DNA of 64,000 nucleotides from Agrostemma githago (taxonomy: Eukaryota; Streptophyta; Magnoliopsida; Caryophyllales; Caryophyllaceae): contig OY288239.1 in the NCBI GenBank assembly GCA_958450325.1, positions 54,951,049 to 55,015,048 on the forward strand, given 5' to 3'. Every line of letters begins with the position of its first letter. Within the stretch, counting starts at the first letter, position 1. The notes under the pieces were generated by a model that was not told the DNA's origin, did no database searches, and saw only the letters and a program-made list of their open reading frames with translations. The translations under genes were made by a program, and so were the position numbers. This document shows, one piece after another, positions 45,541 through 58,414 of the stretch.

Positions 45541-48500
45541 TGTAACAACCCGGTTCTTCCAATGACATTAACTAACAAGGCGGAAAATAGTTAAGTCCTA
45601 AAAAGTGGCAAAAATTTAAAACCGTCGACTCAAGTGAGTCTTTTACCAAAAAAATGAACCGTTTGTGAAAATACAACAACTGAAAACCGAATTACAAATT
45701 TCTAAATACAATAGTCTGACAAAATTGGATTACAAGATTTATAGTTTGACACTCTCATCAGCTAAGCTGTATCTCTTGCACTCAAGCATGCCCCCATGTC
45801 CAGTCGCGAGGGTTCGTCAACCTGAATGCATATTTAAATATACATGTCCCACTTAGTGGGAGTAACCTAACCGTCCTTTTAACACGGCCCCGAATAATCA
45901 ATGTAGTATAACGTTTAGGTTATCTAATTAACAGATAAGCAGGCATGTCACATTACAAATCGACATGTATACAATGTGAGATACACATGAAGTGATTTCA
46001 GTTAACATGCGAATAATCTTACATATATAAGACACGTAAGTTATATAGAATAACGTAATACATATATCATATGAGTATCATGTGAATAGAATACAGTAAA
46101 GCATGGATCATGGATTCGTAGAAGTGTCAGGTGAAAATAGAGTAAGACATACATAATACAAATCATATGAAACATAATATCAATCATAATCAATGTTCAG
46201 GCAAGACATATAACAAAACATCACTTCCCATTATCAAGCATTTCAATCACATCATTAGTCATAAGAGTATAGAACAGTAATGAAGCATAATGTGATTTAG
46301 AAAACTGTAGTCATTTACTTTTAAAAACAATGGTTTCCTTTCACATAATGCACGTGACGTGACTACTAATGTCTCATGCACACTTAAGGCTTGCATCTCA
46401 CCATAAGTGCGGATGGGAACATCAATCCCGCCAATCATATCGATACTAGGAGGTTTACATCTCACCCCTAGTGCTCAATAGGATCGAACACCTAAATTGA
46501 CTCAGTTTAGTCGACTGACATACAGAGAAGAAGGACTGCAAGTGCATGGACTCAGAGGCCCCGCTAAACCGAACATGTCCCATACACTGCTAAGGCAAAG
46601 GTCGGAAGGTATTCCGCCCCCAAAGATATCCGATATAGAGAGTGAGAGCTGATCAGTGCCCTTGTCTATGTATGCGCACACACCCAATCCATACTCTTGG
46701 TCTCGGGAAAGAGAACCTTTACACAACCGAGCACCTCAATGGCAACTGGACGACTACTACTCTACCGACAAACTCATAAAGAGTTGGCTGTCCATTTACT
46801 TCTTAGCATTTTCTCGCACCGGCAGGATGCATCATGGCCTCCCATGAGCAGTGACTCCGAGTGTCGTAGTCTACTTTCGAAGCTGTCTTCTATCGCATCG
46901 TCTTCTAAACTTTACCAAGATAGCGCCCAACACGAAACGTAGGCTGAATTTGGGTGTCTTATAAAGACAGAGTCTCTGGAATATCGAGCTCAGCGGTCAT
47001 CGTGGGGCACATGTCTGATAACCAGAGGGATGAAACAATACCGGGTTCCATAAGGATGACCGGTCTGTGGCCTGTGTATTGACTTGGAACAAGTCATTAC
47101 AACATGGAATGGTGAAGACGACTCAGAGGGTACTGCCAGGGCACATGTTCATTTTCACCATGATTGGTGTTGATAACAACGTTCGTGAAAACGTGTCTGA
47201 TCACCGGCTTAGGTAACACACCGACTAGAAGTACGGTTGTTCCTATGGAATTTAAGTATGTCGATTTTAAGATTAACAAACATTATCAATCGTCGTAAAA
47301 TTTATCTTAACTGATAGTTTTAGTATACTGATGTAAGAGATTTGGAACATTTTATTTGAGATATATTATTTGAAGTGTTCATTAGTTGAGATTTGATTAA
47401 AGATTCACTTATTTCTAAGTACATTATTTAAGATGGGTTCCTTTATCTTGACTTGGTCTATGTTGACTTAAAAAGCCAAAGTTTGACCAAAATGGACTAG
47501 TCAACCCTTAGTTTTGACTTAATCACTAATTAGTCCTTAAGTGCTCATTATAAAGTTTAAGTGTTGTTTTGCATATTTAAGCATTGTTTAACTTAGTATT
47601 TTTGGGTTATTCGTCTTTTAGTACTCTATACTTTTTGGGCACAAGTATTTAGTACATTTATTGTTCAAGTGTACGTATTTAGTATTTTTATACGGTTTCG
47701 TATTTGTACAAGTATACTTATCTCTTAAAGCCTATTTATACTTATTAAAATATTTCAAACACCAAATAAATCAGTAATAATTATAAAAATCATTTTTAAC
47801 CTTATTAGGTATCATATTTCTCAAAACATAGAGTTTTACAAAAGTAACTTTAAGTAATAACGAAATCGATAATATTATTAAGGATACTAAATGAGTCATT
47901 TTTCAAATGTTATTTTTAAGTTTCGATTTTCATACGCAACAGACTTTTATAAGTTAGGTTTCCAGATATAAAGTCATTTTTCAAAAATAATAAGGTTTAT
48001 TATTTTTAACAATTTAAAATAGAAAACAGTACGGTTTTCAATACTTTCTTTTAAATCGTTTAAAATACTTAAACATCATTAAAGTGAACCAAAGTTTTAT
48101 TTTGGATACCTATACTTGTACATAACTTATACCCAGAAATTTAGATTAACATACTTTATAAAAGTTTTTAAATAAAATATTCTTTCCAGATCTGACCCAT
48201 TTTAGTACAAATTTTATAAATGAAAATATATATGATGGATTTATATGAAATTTTACATACACATTGTAGGCATCATCAGGAACCTAACATAATATTTACA
48301 AGTCCAAAAGAAACGTTTAACATCACGAAACATACTATTTTCTCAGACAGTACACAAAATCATACAGTACCAGTTTACGACATAAATCATTACTAAATAT
48401 ATATTTTCAAGTAAACTTACTTTTCATATTTTTAACATATTCTAGACATTTGGATCTACAACTTTCATGAAGGTACCTAAGGCTAATTCGAAACATATTT

Positions 48501-49610
48501 TACACATACAAATCGTGAACATACATCATACATCACAGAATCCATTTTACAGCATGTATTGTTAAGTGATAAATCAACAAATAGTTAGCTTTAAACTTGG
48601 TGATCTAATGGTTTAGTCCTAAACATGATGTTACATGTTAGTTAGAGTCTAAACACTATACTACGAGATTTGAGGGCGAAGAAAAGTTAGGTTACCTATT
48701 AGCAATATGATCCGGCATCAACTATGAAATCAAATATACTAAGATCGAAGCCCCCTTCCTCTTGCTCCTCTTCATGAATAAGTTAGAAGGACACACAAAC
48801 AAAGTAAGTTAGTAAATATAATAGGAATAAGGCTTAAAAATAAAGAGTATAAGGTAAGGAAAAGAAAGAGTATGTGCCCTTGAGATATGGTGGTGTAAAC
48901 ACCTTAGAACTTAAAAGAACTTGTATGATTTTCTTTGGTTTTTAGATGGATCTTTGAAGGAGTGTTTAAGTGAGTGAATGGATGAGTAAATGAAGAGAAA
49001 ATGGCTGGTTATAAGCACACAAGTCGTGCATTAGATGGGGGAGCAAAGGGTGGACAAGAACTTGACAATTACCAAAAGTAGCTAAGCATACTTTAAGAGG
49101 TACATACCCTATTTGGTGTTTTTGATTAGAAAAGCATATTTTGAGGCTTGGAATTTAAAGTGACGGTATGGCATCCCTTAGGGTGATGTTTTTGAGTTTA
49201 TTTGATCACACCATGGTTAGGAAAGAAGTACGGAAATCGAATGTCGAGAAACGATTCGTCGGGTGACGATTTTCGTAGTAAAGGAGCTGTCAGTACAATA
49301 TTTTTATGATGAACTTATAAATTGTAATTTTGAATATCACCATTGTGTAGAACTTGGAAAATTAATAAAGTTAGGCTTTTGAAACGCCTCAATCGGAGTC
49401 CGTATGAGAAAATAGGAACCGTTTTACGAAATGGCGCAGAATTTCGATAACGATAGAAATTTCAGTTTTGCAAACAATGAAGTGAAATAGAAAGGTTCCA
49501 AAGACACAAGAATGGAATATTACTATATAAAATATTTTGTCGAGAATCGATTTATTAATATTAATCGTTATTATAAATAACTAAAATGGTCAAAAACACG
49601 GGGTGTTACA
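45541..49610 (-). repeat. 5' LTR of LARD-type element (4070 bp)
   Basis: It runs from TGTAACAACCCGG at 45541 to GGGGTGTTACA at 49610 on the plus strand. In element direction it begins TGTAACACCCCG and ends in TTGTTACA before the primer site. Confidence 0.93.
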
Positions 49611-49615
49611 GGGAA

Positions 49616-50579
49616 TCTCGAGATGGTTAATTTATTCTCTAATCCTTGAGAGCTCTATTTGACTCTCAATTTTGTTCATGCCCCTATGTTTTCTTAATCC
49701 CGCTTCTTCTTCTTCAGCCAATCCCTTTCGACTTCTTTATCGGGTTCGAAAACTTTTGTTTCGATTTGTCATTGACTTTGACTCTATTTATCCATTTATC
49801 ATTTCCCCAAACTTGTGTTATAGAAAGTTTGACTAATTTAAAAAAAATGATTATCATGAAATTTTAACATTTTGAGTTATAAATTTCAAAACTTTATATT
49901 TCGTCTTGTTTTATATTTAGTCCTGTTTCAAAATGTCTTAATAATTTATTTTAAAGTATTTCAAAATTATTTCTAATTTCTATTTTCAAGCATTTGGATT
50001 TTATGAAAACTTTCTAAATTACAAATATTTTGATTTTTATGCGATTATTATGTAAAACGATTTAATATTTTCGAAAAAAACTTTGCATATCTAAATTTTG
50101 TTTTATTGTCGTTAGACTTTAAATCTGTTATTGAAAATGTTTGTCGACTGATTCGATTCTTATTTACTAACTGCAAAATTTGATTTCTCAAATTTTTGTT
50201 TGGTAATAAAACAAAATATTGTCGAATTTTTTAATCAAAACGTTTTACCGTTGTTTTGAAAATATTTGGGTACTCTTCCCCCTTGAGTTCGTTTACAAAT
50301 ATTATTTATTGTCATAATTTTATAAAATAGTTTTTAACTTGCGATTTTATTAATTTTAATGATTTTAAACTTTGGGAATTGAGTCCAACTCTTCTTGAAA
50401 TAAATTTTGTCTTCGATTTCGATTTCATATCACGTTTGAAGTTGTAAAATTTGTAAAAATCGAGATTGTGGTGCTAGTTAAACATTCTCTTTTTGTTCAA
50501 GATATATAACCTTGTTTTCCATTCTATTATTATGTTTTTGTTAGTTTCGAGGACGAAACTTCTTTTTAGTGGGGAAGAT
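49616..50579 (+). mobile_element. Internal region of outermost gypsy, 3' piece with purine tract
   Basis: AT-rich non-coding sequence that ends with TTCGAGGACGAAAC and the purine tract AGTGGGGAAGAT at 50568-50579, directly before the 3' LTR. In autonomous Tekay elements this box lies at or just after the end of pol. Confidence 0.8.
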
Positions 50580-53500
50580 TGTAACACCCCTGATTTTATA
50601 AATTTAAATTAATTTAATGTTAGGTTTGTATTTCTATTTTGTTTACGATTTAACTCGTAATTCTTAAAATTATTATAAAACGAATTTGTCGTTTAAATCG
50701 TTTCAAACTCCTAAAATTCTATTTGTCTTGGAAAGTCTTCTTATATTTAAAACATATTTTTTTTCATGTTTCGATTTATTTTATACATTTAGTTTAATTC
50801 TTATCGAGAGTCTATTTCGGCGATTTAAATTATAAATTCTTTTTATTTATTTTAGTTTAAGCTCAAATTTCTATTTTCGGTTCGAAGTTCATTTATTTTA
50901 AGTTTCGTCAAAACATCTACTTCTTTTTCTCGAGAAATCAGTTTAATTCACTTTATCGAAGGCTTATTATTTATTGGTAATTACTATTTCATCGTCTAAT
51001 TATTTATTTCTATAAACTTCGTTTTTGTCTCGAATAATTATTCATATCTCGAGAAACGTTTATTCTACTCATTTTATTGGTCGGCCCAATTTTTTTTATT
51101 AAGTCAATTTTAATTCGATTGTGGGACAGTCAACTTATAGTTACGTAATTTGTCTCCTACCCAATTCATTTAATTAGTCCATATTCTTTTTTTTTACCCA
51201 CTTTGCTTTGGCTGATTCATTCCCTCTTTCACGTGTCCCCCTACACCTCATGTGTCTTCATTTCATCCCACTTGAAGCGTGAATTTCCCCTGCCTTTTCA
51301 ATGGTTTCCACCGCTTCAGATCACCCCTCTTGGTTTTCTCTCGCATTCAACATATTCCCTTCATTCATCTCACCTTGAGCACCTCCTTTCTCTTGGTTTA
51401 TCCGTCCTCTGTCTTCTCGACCCCTCTGTTTCTTCTTGCTGCTGTAATTGTCGTCCAGCCTTTTCCCTCTTCTCCATGATTCTCCCCCCTTCTCGCTCAC
51501 TCTTCACCTTTATCAGCCATGTCGCTCCCCCTCAGCTTTATCCTGTCGATTGACGCCTGAATTCGTCAATATTACTTCTACTTTCACCCTTGCTCGGATT
51601 AATAAGAAGGTATGTTTCTCCCTCTGATTCCGTCCCTTGTTGGCCTCGCTGCCATTGCTCGTCGTTCTGTTTCTGGTCCTCTTGCTGCTACGTTTGTTGT
51701 TACCTCGTTTTTTACCTCGAATTCGTTTACGTCTCTCTTGCTTCTCTGCCTCTTTTTGTCTTGATTTTCTGCGGTTTGTTGTTTATTTCTGCTGCCTCCG
51801 TTTCTTTTCTCCTTCTCCTCATCCTCCTTCTTCTTCTTCCTCTTCTTACTGCTGATGCTAGTGCATTCCGTGGAATCTGATGTGTTGCAGTGCTGTTTGA
51901 TTGTGTCGTTTCTATTGATAAGTTAATTTTTGTTTCGTGCCATCCGCGGTTGTTTTCGATCTTATTGTTGTCGTTTTTGGCATGTTCAGACCGTTTCTTT
52001 TCTTCGTCCTTCTCCTACTTCCATTTCTTCTGCTGTACTTGTCTTGTTGCTGCTATTTTCGTTGTTATCGTTTCGGTGTTGGTTTCCGTTCTTCTTTTTC
52101 CTGTGCATTTTCTGCTGCTGCTAGTGCCGCTGTATCGTCATGCTGTTGTACATTGTTGGCTGCTGTTAATCATTATTGTTCCCCTTTCAGTTGTTCCGTT
52201 AGCATCTCGCTCCGTTTTTGTTCTAATTTTTCCCGTTCTTCGCCTCAGTCTTACTGAATTATCTGAGGACCCGTCAGGGAAGGCTGAATGTTCTATTCAG
52301 ATACTAAATTAAGGATCTCGTGAAGACCCCGACAAGGATAATTACATGAGCAGTTCGGTTATCGCCTGAAGGTAACATAAGGACGTTACTCGTTCTTATA
52401 TCGTAGGTTTGAGTAGTAGTATGTAAGTAGATATTTTAACTTCGATTTTCTAATTTTAACTATTTATTATTAGCTAAATATTATTTTTAAATCGCGTGCC
52501 TTAAATATTTTACAAGTTTTCGATATCACTTTATATATCGTTATTAATTTAATTATTTATGGTCGTTATAATATTTTGTTGGTTATCGTGACAGTAGTAA
52601 CTAAATAATATTGATTTCATATTTTCTTCATATTCCGTTAATTTATAATTTTAACTCAAAAACATATTTTTATATTATGATCGAGATTTGTATACTTATT
52701 CAATAAATTAATTTTCGTTTTACGATTTATACTAATAAATGAGAAAATAGTCGATTTTGTTTTAAATATATTTTTAGCCGATTTTCACTAATAATTTCTT
52801 ATTTGTTTACAATTGACTAATTTTAGTAAAATCCATATTATTTATTAATAAAAACTATTTGGTAAAAATAATTTGAAACCTTTGTAAAATTTATTTCATT
52901 TATACAACTCGTCGACTCAATTAATTTTGATATCGTTTTTCTTAAAACATCTCGTTTCTAAAATTTATAGTTTTAACTCGATTTCCTAATTACTTATAAA
53001 ATACTATATATTGACTTATTATATTTTAGTTATATTTTGAGTAACGAATTTAGAAATATATTAAAGTTACGATAACGACGATAATAATAAAATGTTAATT
53101 TCGTTGGAAATGCTATTTCTATACATTTTCACTTATTTCAATAACTTACGTATTTTTTATAAAACTATTTCTATTTTAAGTAAGTTTTTGAAATTAGTAA
53201 GTTTCTGTTTATAGAAAGTTTCCGTTTTTATATAAAATATGTATTACTTTTATCTTCATATTATTTATATTGATTATACCTTTTGTATATCAATAAATGA
53301 CTTGTTTTGGAGTTATGGAATAAGGACAAGTGTGAGGTTTAGAGTGATATATCCTAGGGCTTACGTTTTTGCCATCACTATAAGGCTAGTGTATCAGGAA
53401 TCGGTACATTAGTTGTTGAACCGGGTGACAGATATCCCGGGAGTTGTGTACATTTTGACCTTAAGCGTAGGCCTCGCAGTAAGTCGCCGTCATAAGTTGA

Positions 53501-54150
53501 ACTGGCTGACAGGAAATCTCAGGAGAGGTGTGCATTGTCTTAAACTAGGGTCACGCATTTATAAGTCGCCGCTCTATTATGGTTGAGTAACCTAGTTAGA
53601 GACCGAAGTTTGATTTGTTTTAACTAAGTTCTCGAAGCTAGTTTTTATTATTCTCCTAGTGAAAGTCTAACCTTCTACACTGAATATTTCAGTAACGCCA
53701 TTTTGAATATTTTATTATTATCGATTTGTTTTTATTTGCAGGTTGGCAAATATTTTAAGTTTTCTCCAAAAATTTATTTTTATTATATCGTTTTAATGTT
53801 TTCTCATTTTAAGTATTTTTGTATAATAATACTATTATTTTTCCTTATGATATAATTTGGTTGGGAGAACGTCCGAGTTACTCCCCACTGACGTGGCTGT
53901 TATGTTTATAACATGACAGGTATTTGCTGCTGGGTTTTGGGTGTGAGCTAGCGAGTAACATGGATCCTACTCTATCTATTTATGTTACTTCTGGATTTGT
54001 ATAAACTCTTTTAAGGAACTTTTATAAAAAAATGACCTTTGTATCGACTGACCATTTCTTTTAATTAAGTTATAGTTTGTCAGTGTGTTTTAATCTCAAC
54101 TCTACAGTGTTTCCGCCACTATATTACATTAGAATTTCTAGGGGATTACA
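50580..54150 (+). repeat. 3' LTR of outermost gypsy element (3571 bp)
   Basis: From TGTAACACCCC to GGGGATTACA. It matches 2278-6138 without the MITE; the unfilled TA is at 52461-52462. It keeps the pyrimidine tract (about 51190-52250), the duplicated block (53418-53572) and the TATA-like string (53557-53565). Confidence 0.9.
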
Positions 54151-54615
54151 CCCCGTCAGTTGGAAAACTTTTGGTTGCTCCTTAGGAATAGCCACATTCT
54201 TTTTCCCTTTCTTCTGAAACCACATACCATCCTCTTCATCCTCTTGAATAATCACATTACCTAATGAAGACTGATCTCCAACATGCACCATGACATTAGG
54301 CATGTCGTCCTCTTACCCTAGAGCATATGAAGGTATACCCATAATCTTCTGCATGGACTTTCCTCTCAAGGGCACGTCCATGGCTGGGTTATTCTTTTGT
54401 ATCTCTAATCCAGCATTCTTCTCAGTCTCTCTAGAATTACTCTTATGTTTCCACCTAGTTATGTTAATGATCGCCGGCGATCCTGATGAAGAATCCCGGA
54501 CCATTGTGTCACGCATAATCGCTTCCCAGAATCGCCTAGTCGCCGCTCTCTCACCAGGGCAAAGTTCTCCCGTAATATTCAGGTCTGATTGAATTATATA
54601 CTTAAGAGTAATCAT
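54151..54615 (-). pseudogene. DUF4283 / zinc-knuckle protein remnant, N-terminal half
   Basis: The minus frame reads TRRFWEAIMRDTMVRDSS, then a Lys/Ser-rich stretch, MDVPLRGKSMQKIMGIPS, an in-frame stop at 54313-54315, and on through DDMPNVMVHVGDQSSLGN, EDEEDGMWFQKKGKKNVAIP and KVFQLTG. It ends at the TSD of the outermost gypsy. Removing that element and one TSD brings this end next to the DUF4283 start at about 2272, with one further frame change. This is the pre-insertion gene, read from right to left. The true N-terminus is unclear because the frame start overlaps the tandem repeat block. Confidence 0.65.
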
Positions 54616-55580
54616 TCGTTTTTATATCTTAACCTGAAATATTTTGAGTCCTAAAAGAACTTTTAAGACTATAAACTTTAGTAGAATTATCTCACATCGA
54701 TAAATTATAATGAGGTGATGAAATTCTAAATCATCAATAAGAGAAATTATTCATTTTTATATATTAATCAAAAATCTTTTGAGTCTTATAATATCTCTTA
54801 AGGCTATAAATTGAAATAAAAATTATCCCACGTCGAAAAATTACAATAATGTGATTAAATTCTATTATATATATAAAAGTAATCATCGTCTTTAAATATC
54901 AATTAGAAAACTTTTGAGTCATAAAAAGCGTTCTTAATACTATAAATTTGAGTAGAATTATCACACATCGAAAAATTATGACGAATTGATGAAATTTTAT
55001 ATTGTATTATAAATAAGAGAAATCATTCGTTTTAGATATTAACGGAAAAAAAAATTGATTCTTATAACAACTCTTAAGGCTATAAATTGAAGTAAAATTA
55101 TACTACACCGAAAAATCAAAATAAGATGATGAAATTTTATTACTCCGTGTCTCCGTATATAAATAAAAGTAATTATCCGTCAACAGAATATCTTTTGATT
55201 CATAAAAAGAGTTCAAGTAAAAATTATCCACATCGAGAAAATTATGATGAGGTGATGAAATTGTATATCATAAATAAGAAAAATCATTCATCCTTAGATA
55301 TCATGTTATCAACCAAAAATATTTCTGGGAATAATAAAATGTACATTCTCAATGTACTTATTATACTCCGTACAAGATACTTGAAATGCCTTCTTAAAAA
55401 AAGTAGGTATGATGAGGTGATGAAATTCTATATCATAAATAAGAGAAATCATTCATCCTTAGATATCATTATATCAACCAAAAGTATTTCTGGGAATAAC
55501 AAAACATACCTTATCAATGTACTTATTATACTCCGTACAAGATACTTGAAATGCCTTCTTAAAAAAGTACTTAAAATGTA
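54600..55580. repeat. Diverged tandem repeat block, about 110-165 bp units
   Basis: At least six units share ATAAGAGAAATCATTC, TTTTGAGTC(T/A)TA, CTTAAGGCTATAAATT, a TTATCCCACATCGA box and GATGAGGTGATGAAATT. The last two units (about 55241-55570) are nearly identical 165 bp copies, also sharing ATACTCCGTACAAGATACTT. The CCCACATCG box also occurs in some plant LTRs, so the block may derive from a retroelement (inference). The 151-codon frame at 55126-55581 is produced by these repeats. Confidence 0.7.
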
Positions 55581-55830
55581 ATTGATTACGATAATTTTTT
55601 ATCAACATCACTAACAAGCGGTTCATCCATCTCTATATTTGAATATAATTTATTACTAATAGCATGATTCAAGAGTTTTATTTGTTTTAAGAAAGTGAGA
55701 TAACGTAAAAGATTTGTTTATAAAAATGAATTAATTAGATTCGTGGTAGAAAATGTTTTCCTTCAATTATAAATTTCATATTATTTTCTCGAAAATTAAA
55801 ATCGATGAATTTGTTAATGTGGACATTGCA
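55581..55830. other. No recognisable feature
   Basis: AT-rich sequence between the tandem repeat block and the Tat/Ogre-like element end. I see no gene or repeat in it. Confidence 0.4.
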
Positions 55831-56889
55831 AAGCCCACTATCTCGGGATGCTGCGAGGCGCGCGCGGGTTCTTACTTGCTTTGGCGAGAGTTCTCATGTG
55901 AGATGGTTCTCGAATTGAAATCGAATCGTAATGGAGTCGCCACCGAACTTTGTGGGAGTTCGGACCCGTTCGGGCCCATTGTACACATAGACGCGCTACG
56001 CAAAAAGCACGGTTGGCATTAGTGCTAGAGTTTGAGGGGGGCTCGTCCCTTAGCATATGAATACCGATGTGTCGGATATTGAATGACTCTCGTTGCCAAT
56101 GGTTTCGAACGTCCGGAAATCGAAGGTTATAAGTAAGGGGTGAAGATATGTGTTGGGAAGTTCACGAAGAACACCCAACCCGCCCGCACAAAGCGACCTC
56201 TACTAAGAATCGATTAATGTTGGAATGCGTGTGTTAGTAAGTCGGTTATGCATGACAACCGTTGATTTGAACCTAGCATGTGAATTGAATGTTGCTACGT
56301 CATTTAATGCATATTTTTTTGTATTGTCGAAATTGTTTTAACAAGTGTGTTCATTTAGAAAGGCATTAAATGCCGCACAGATAAAGTAAATGAACGTGGA
56401 ATGTAAATTACAAGTTACACGGGCGGAATACAACCCGGAATTCAAAATACTTGAACAAATCACTATAATCGAATTAGAAACGGTAACCGTAAACTATAAA
56501 CAGGCTCGTAAATAGAAAATGTAAACTGAAATCGTATATCAAAGATTGGACAGACTCTAATCAGCTACGCATTGTGTTGCGCATAGATCAAAGGACAGAC
56601 TTTAAGCGCATGGATCCCTGCGCCCTTGAACATAGGTGCGGGAGACATGGCGCCTTAGCCTTCAGGCGTGAGAGTTGTTGCGCCTGACTTTTTGGCGTAG
56701 AGGACCTAAGCGTGATTCTAGTTTGATCCCGAGGCCTTAGAAGGTCTCGTCCCAAGACTCCCAACTCATCCTAGCTATGCTCTATATTCAACAAACATCG
56801 TTTCTGACTAGAAAGTCGTTAGTGCTGGCGTCTCGAGGTAATTAGCTCAGAGTTGTGAAACGGAAGAAAAGAAAAATGTGATTATGAAT
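55831..56889 (-). mobile_element. Tat/Ogre-like LTR end with primer site, minus orientation
   Basis: The reverse complement aligns with 200-700. The primer site TGGCGACTCCAT is at 55931-55942 (minus), and the LTR-like terminus CCCACA is at 55951-55956. Upstream in element direction (56560-56720) the sequence is rich in GCGCC, GCGCAT and GGCGT phrases. The LTR start is not reached: at 56890 a Tekay-type LTR end adjoins. The internal region is cut off by the tandem repeat block. Confidence 0.45.
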
Positions 56890-56975
56890 TGTAATCCCTT
56901 AGAAATTCTAACGCAATACAGTGGCGGAAACACTTTAGAGTTGAGATTAAAACACACTGACAAACTATATATCTT
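56890..56975 (-). mobile_element. Tekay-type LTR end, interrupted by Athila-like element
   Basis: TGTAATCCCTTAGAAATTC and the following 80 bases are the reverse complement of 6056-6138, the terminal part of the outermost element's LTR. The rest of this minus-oriented LTR should resume beyond the Athila-like element, outside the window. Confidence 0.8.
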
Positions 56976-58414
56976 TGATGGAGGGATTTGTTGTCTACCC
57001 CAACACCAAATAAACCAATCGATCCTAACAAGGTAGCTAGGGTAAATCGGGTTGGTCCACAGAGACGCTAAAGGATAGACTAGAATTCGCTTAGAGAAAA
57101 GACAAAGTTACAAGAAAATGAGGAGAAGAATTGTTAACAATAGATTAGACTAAAACGAATACTAGATAAACTAAAACAAGCAAGAATAGTGAAAAGGACT
57201 AAAACTATAGCGATTAATATGGAGAAATCAAATAGGAAAAGGAGTAGGGTTAGATCGGGTTCATAGGTGTATTAGGCTAGTGGGGAAATAGAGGACAAAG
57301 GTGTCACCTAGTTGCTAAGGTAAGCCCGCGCTCTCGCGACAAGAACGAACCCAAAAACTTAAGCAAGGAAATACCTAAGACAAGAGAATTCAATCACCAA
57401 TAATGCATACAACAAGAAGAAAGAAACTAGCAAGAGTAGTATTGGCCACTACCACCCTAACCAACAATTCATCAAACATATAGCATGCATGACAAGTGAC
57501 TAACAACAAAGATTCAATCTTTACCCACAATCAACCCTAATCACCCATGATTAACACCTAATCCCCCTACTAACCCCACAAGAATATAGTCACACATGTT
57601 TAAACTAAGAATAACATGAACAAGAGAAATCATCCTAAGAACAAACACATTCATAATGAAGAATAAACAAAGAGAAACAATAAACAAGGGATAATGATTT
57701 AAACTTTACTAACAATGGAAGATTAAAGGAAAAGAGAGAAGAAAGATTATACCAACTAGAAGATGAATGGAAAAGATTGGAACTTGCATAAAAAGAAACC
57801 CAAAAACATCCACCAAGGTTGTCAATCTTGATAGATTCTTCAAGAATTCCCAAATTACACAAACTACTACTAGGATTAAGCTAAGATTAATGAGAGATTA
57901 AGAAAAGATTAAGGAAAGATTAAGCTAAAGATGAGAGTTTTCTATCTAGGGTTTCGTGCCCTTAAAACAATACAAGAGGGGGTATTTATAGGGTTGCATG
58001 AATAAGGGAGGCGAAACAATGAAGCGGGGTCGAAGACTTCCCGTCTCTATCGTGATGATGACGGTCCCGATCGGGAAGACCTCCCGTCTCTGTCGCGATG
58101 ATGACGGTCACGATCGGGATGGCTTCACAGTAGCCTCTGATCTTTGGCTCATTTCGTCCCGACCGCGATGATATGGTCACGTTCTGGATTAATCCTTCTT
58201 GCTTTTCCTTGGTCCTATGGATATCTCGTGACTCGGAATTAGTCCTTACGACGTAGAAATGGGCTAAATAAGCCTCGATCTCGGCATACGAACCTAGCAA
58301 CACAAAATATCACTAGAGAAGACATTAGTAGCACAAAAACCACTTCTAAAAGCGATTAAACTAAGAAAAAACAAGTAAAGCAAGAAGGAAAGACGAAATA
58401 AATTAGGCATATCA
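56976..58414 (-). repeat. 3' LTR of second Athila-like element (1439 bp)
   Basis: It aligns in blocks with 34002-35619: GGATTTGT..TCTACC near the end, the AGGGTAAATCGGGTTG block, the TACAACAAGAAGAAAGAAAC region, TACAAGAGGGGGTATTTATA and the purine-tract junction. The TATA box is 57983-57990 (minus). Confidence 0.87.

Larger units (their letters stand above)
36579..49610 (-). mobile_element. Tekay-like large-LTR non-coding element (LARD type)
   Basis: LTRs are 45541-49610 (5' in element direction) and 36579-40639 (3'), 4070 and 4061 bp. TSD GGGAA lies at 36574-36578 and 49611-49615, perfect. The primer site is 45527-45538 (minus). A purine tract (about 40642-40653) and a TTTCGAGGACGAAAT box (40659-40673, minus) mark the other internal end, as in Tekay chromoviruses. 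The 4.9 kb interior has no recognisable gag-pol. I found about ten substitutions and two small indels (6 and 3 bp, which account for the 9 bp length difference) between the LTRs, roughly 0.3%, so it inserted recently although it encodes nothing. Confidence 0.93.

Noticed and set aside
55126..55581. 151-codon frame with two similar 55-residue units
   Set aside because: Produced by in-phase copies of a 165 bp tandem repeat; Lys/Asn/Ile-rich composition follows the AT-rich DNA and no homology is recognised.
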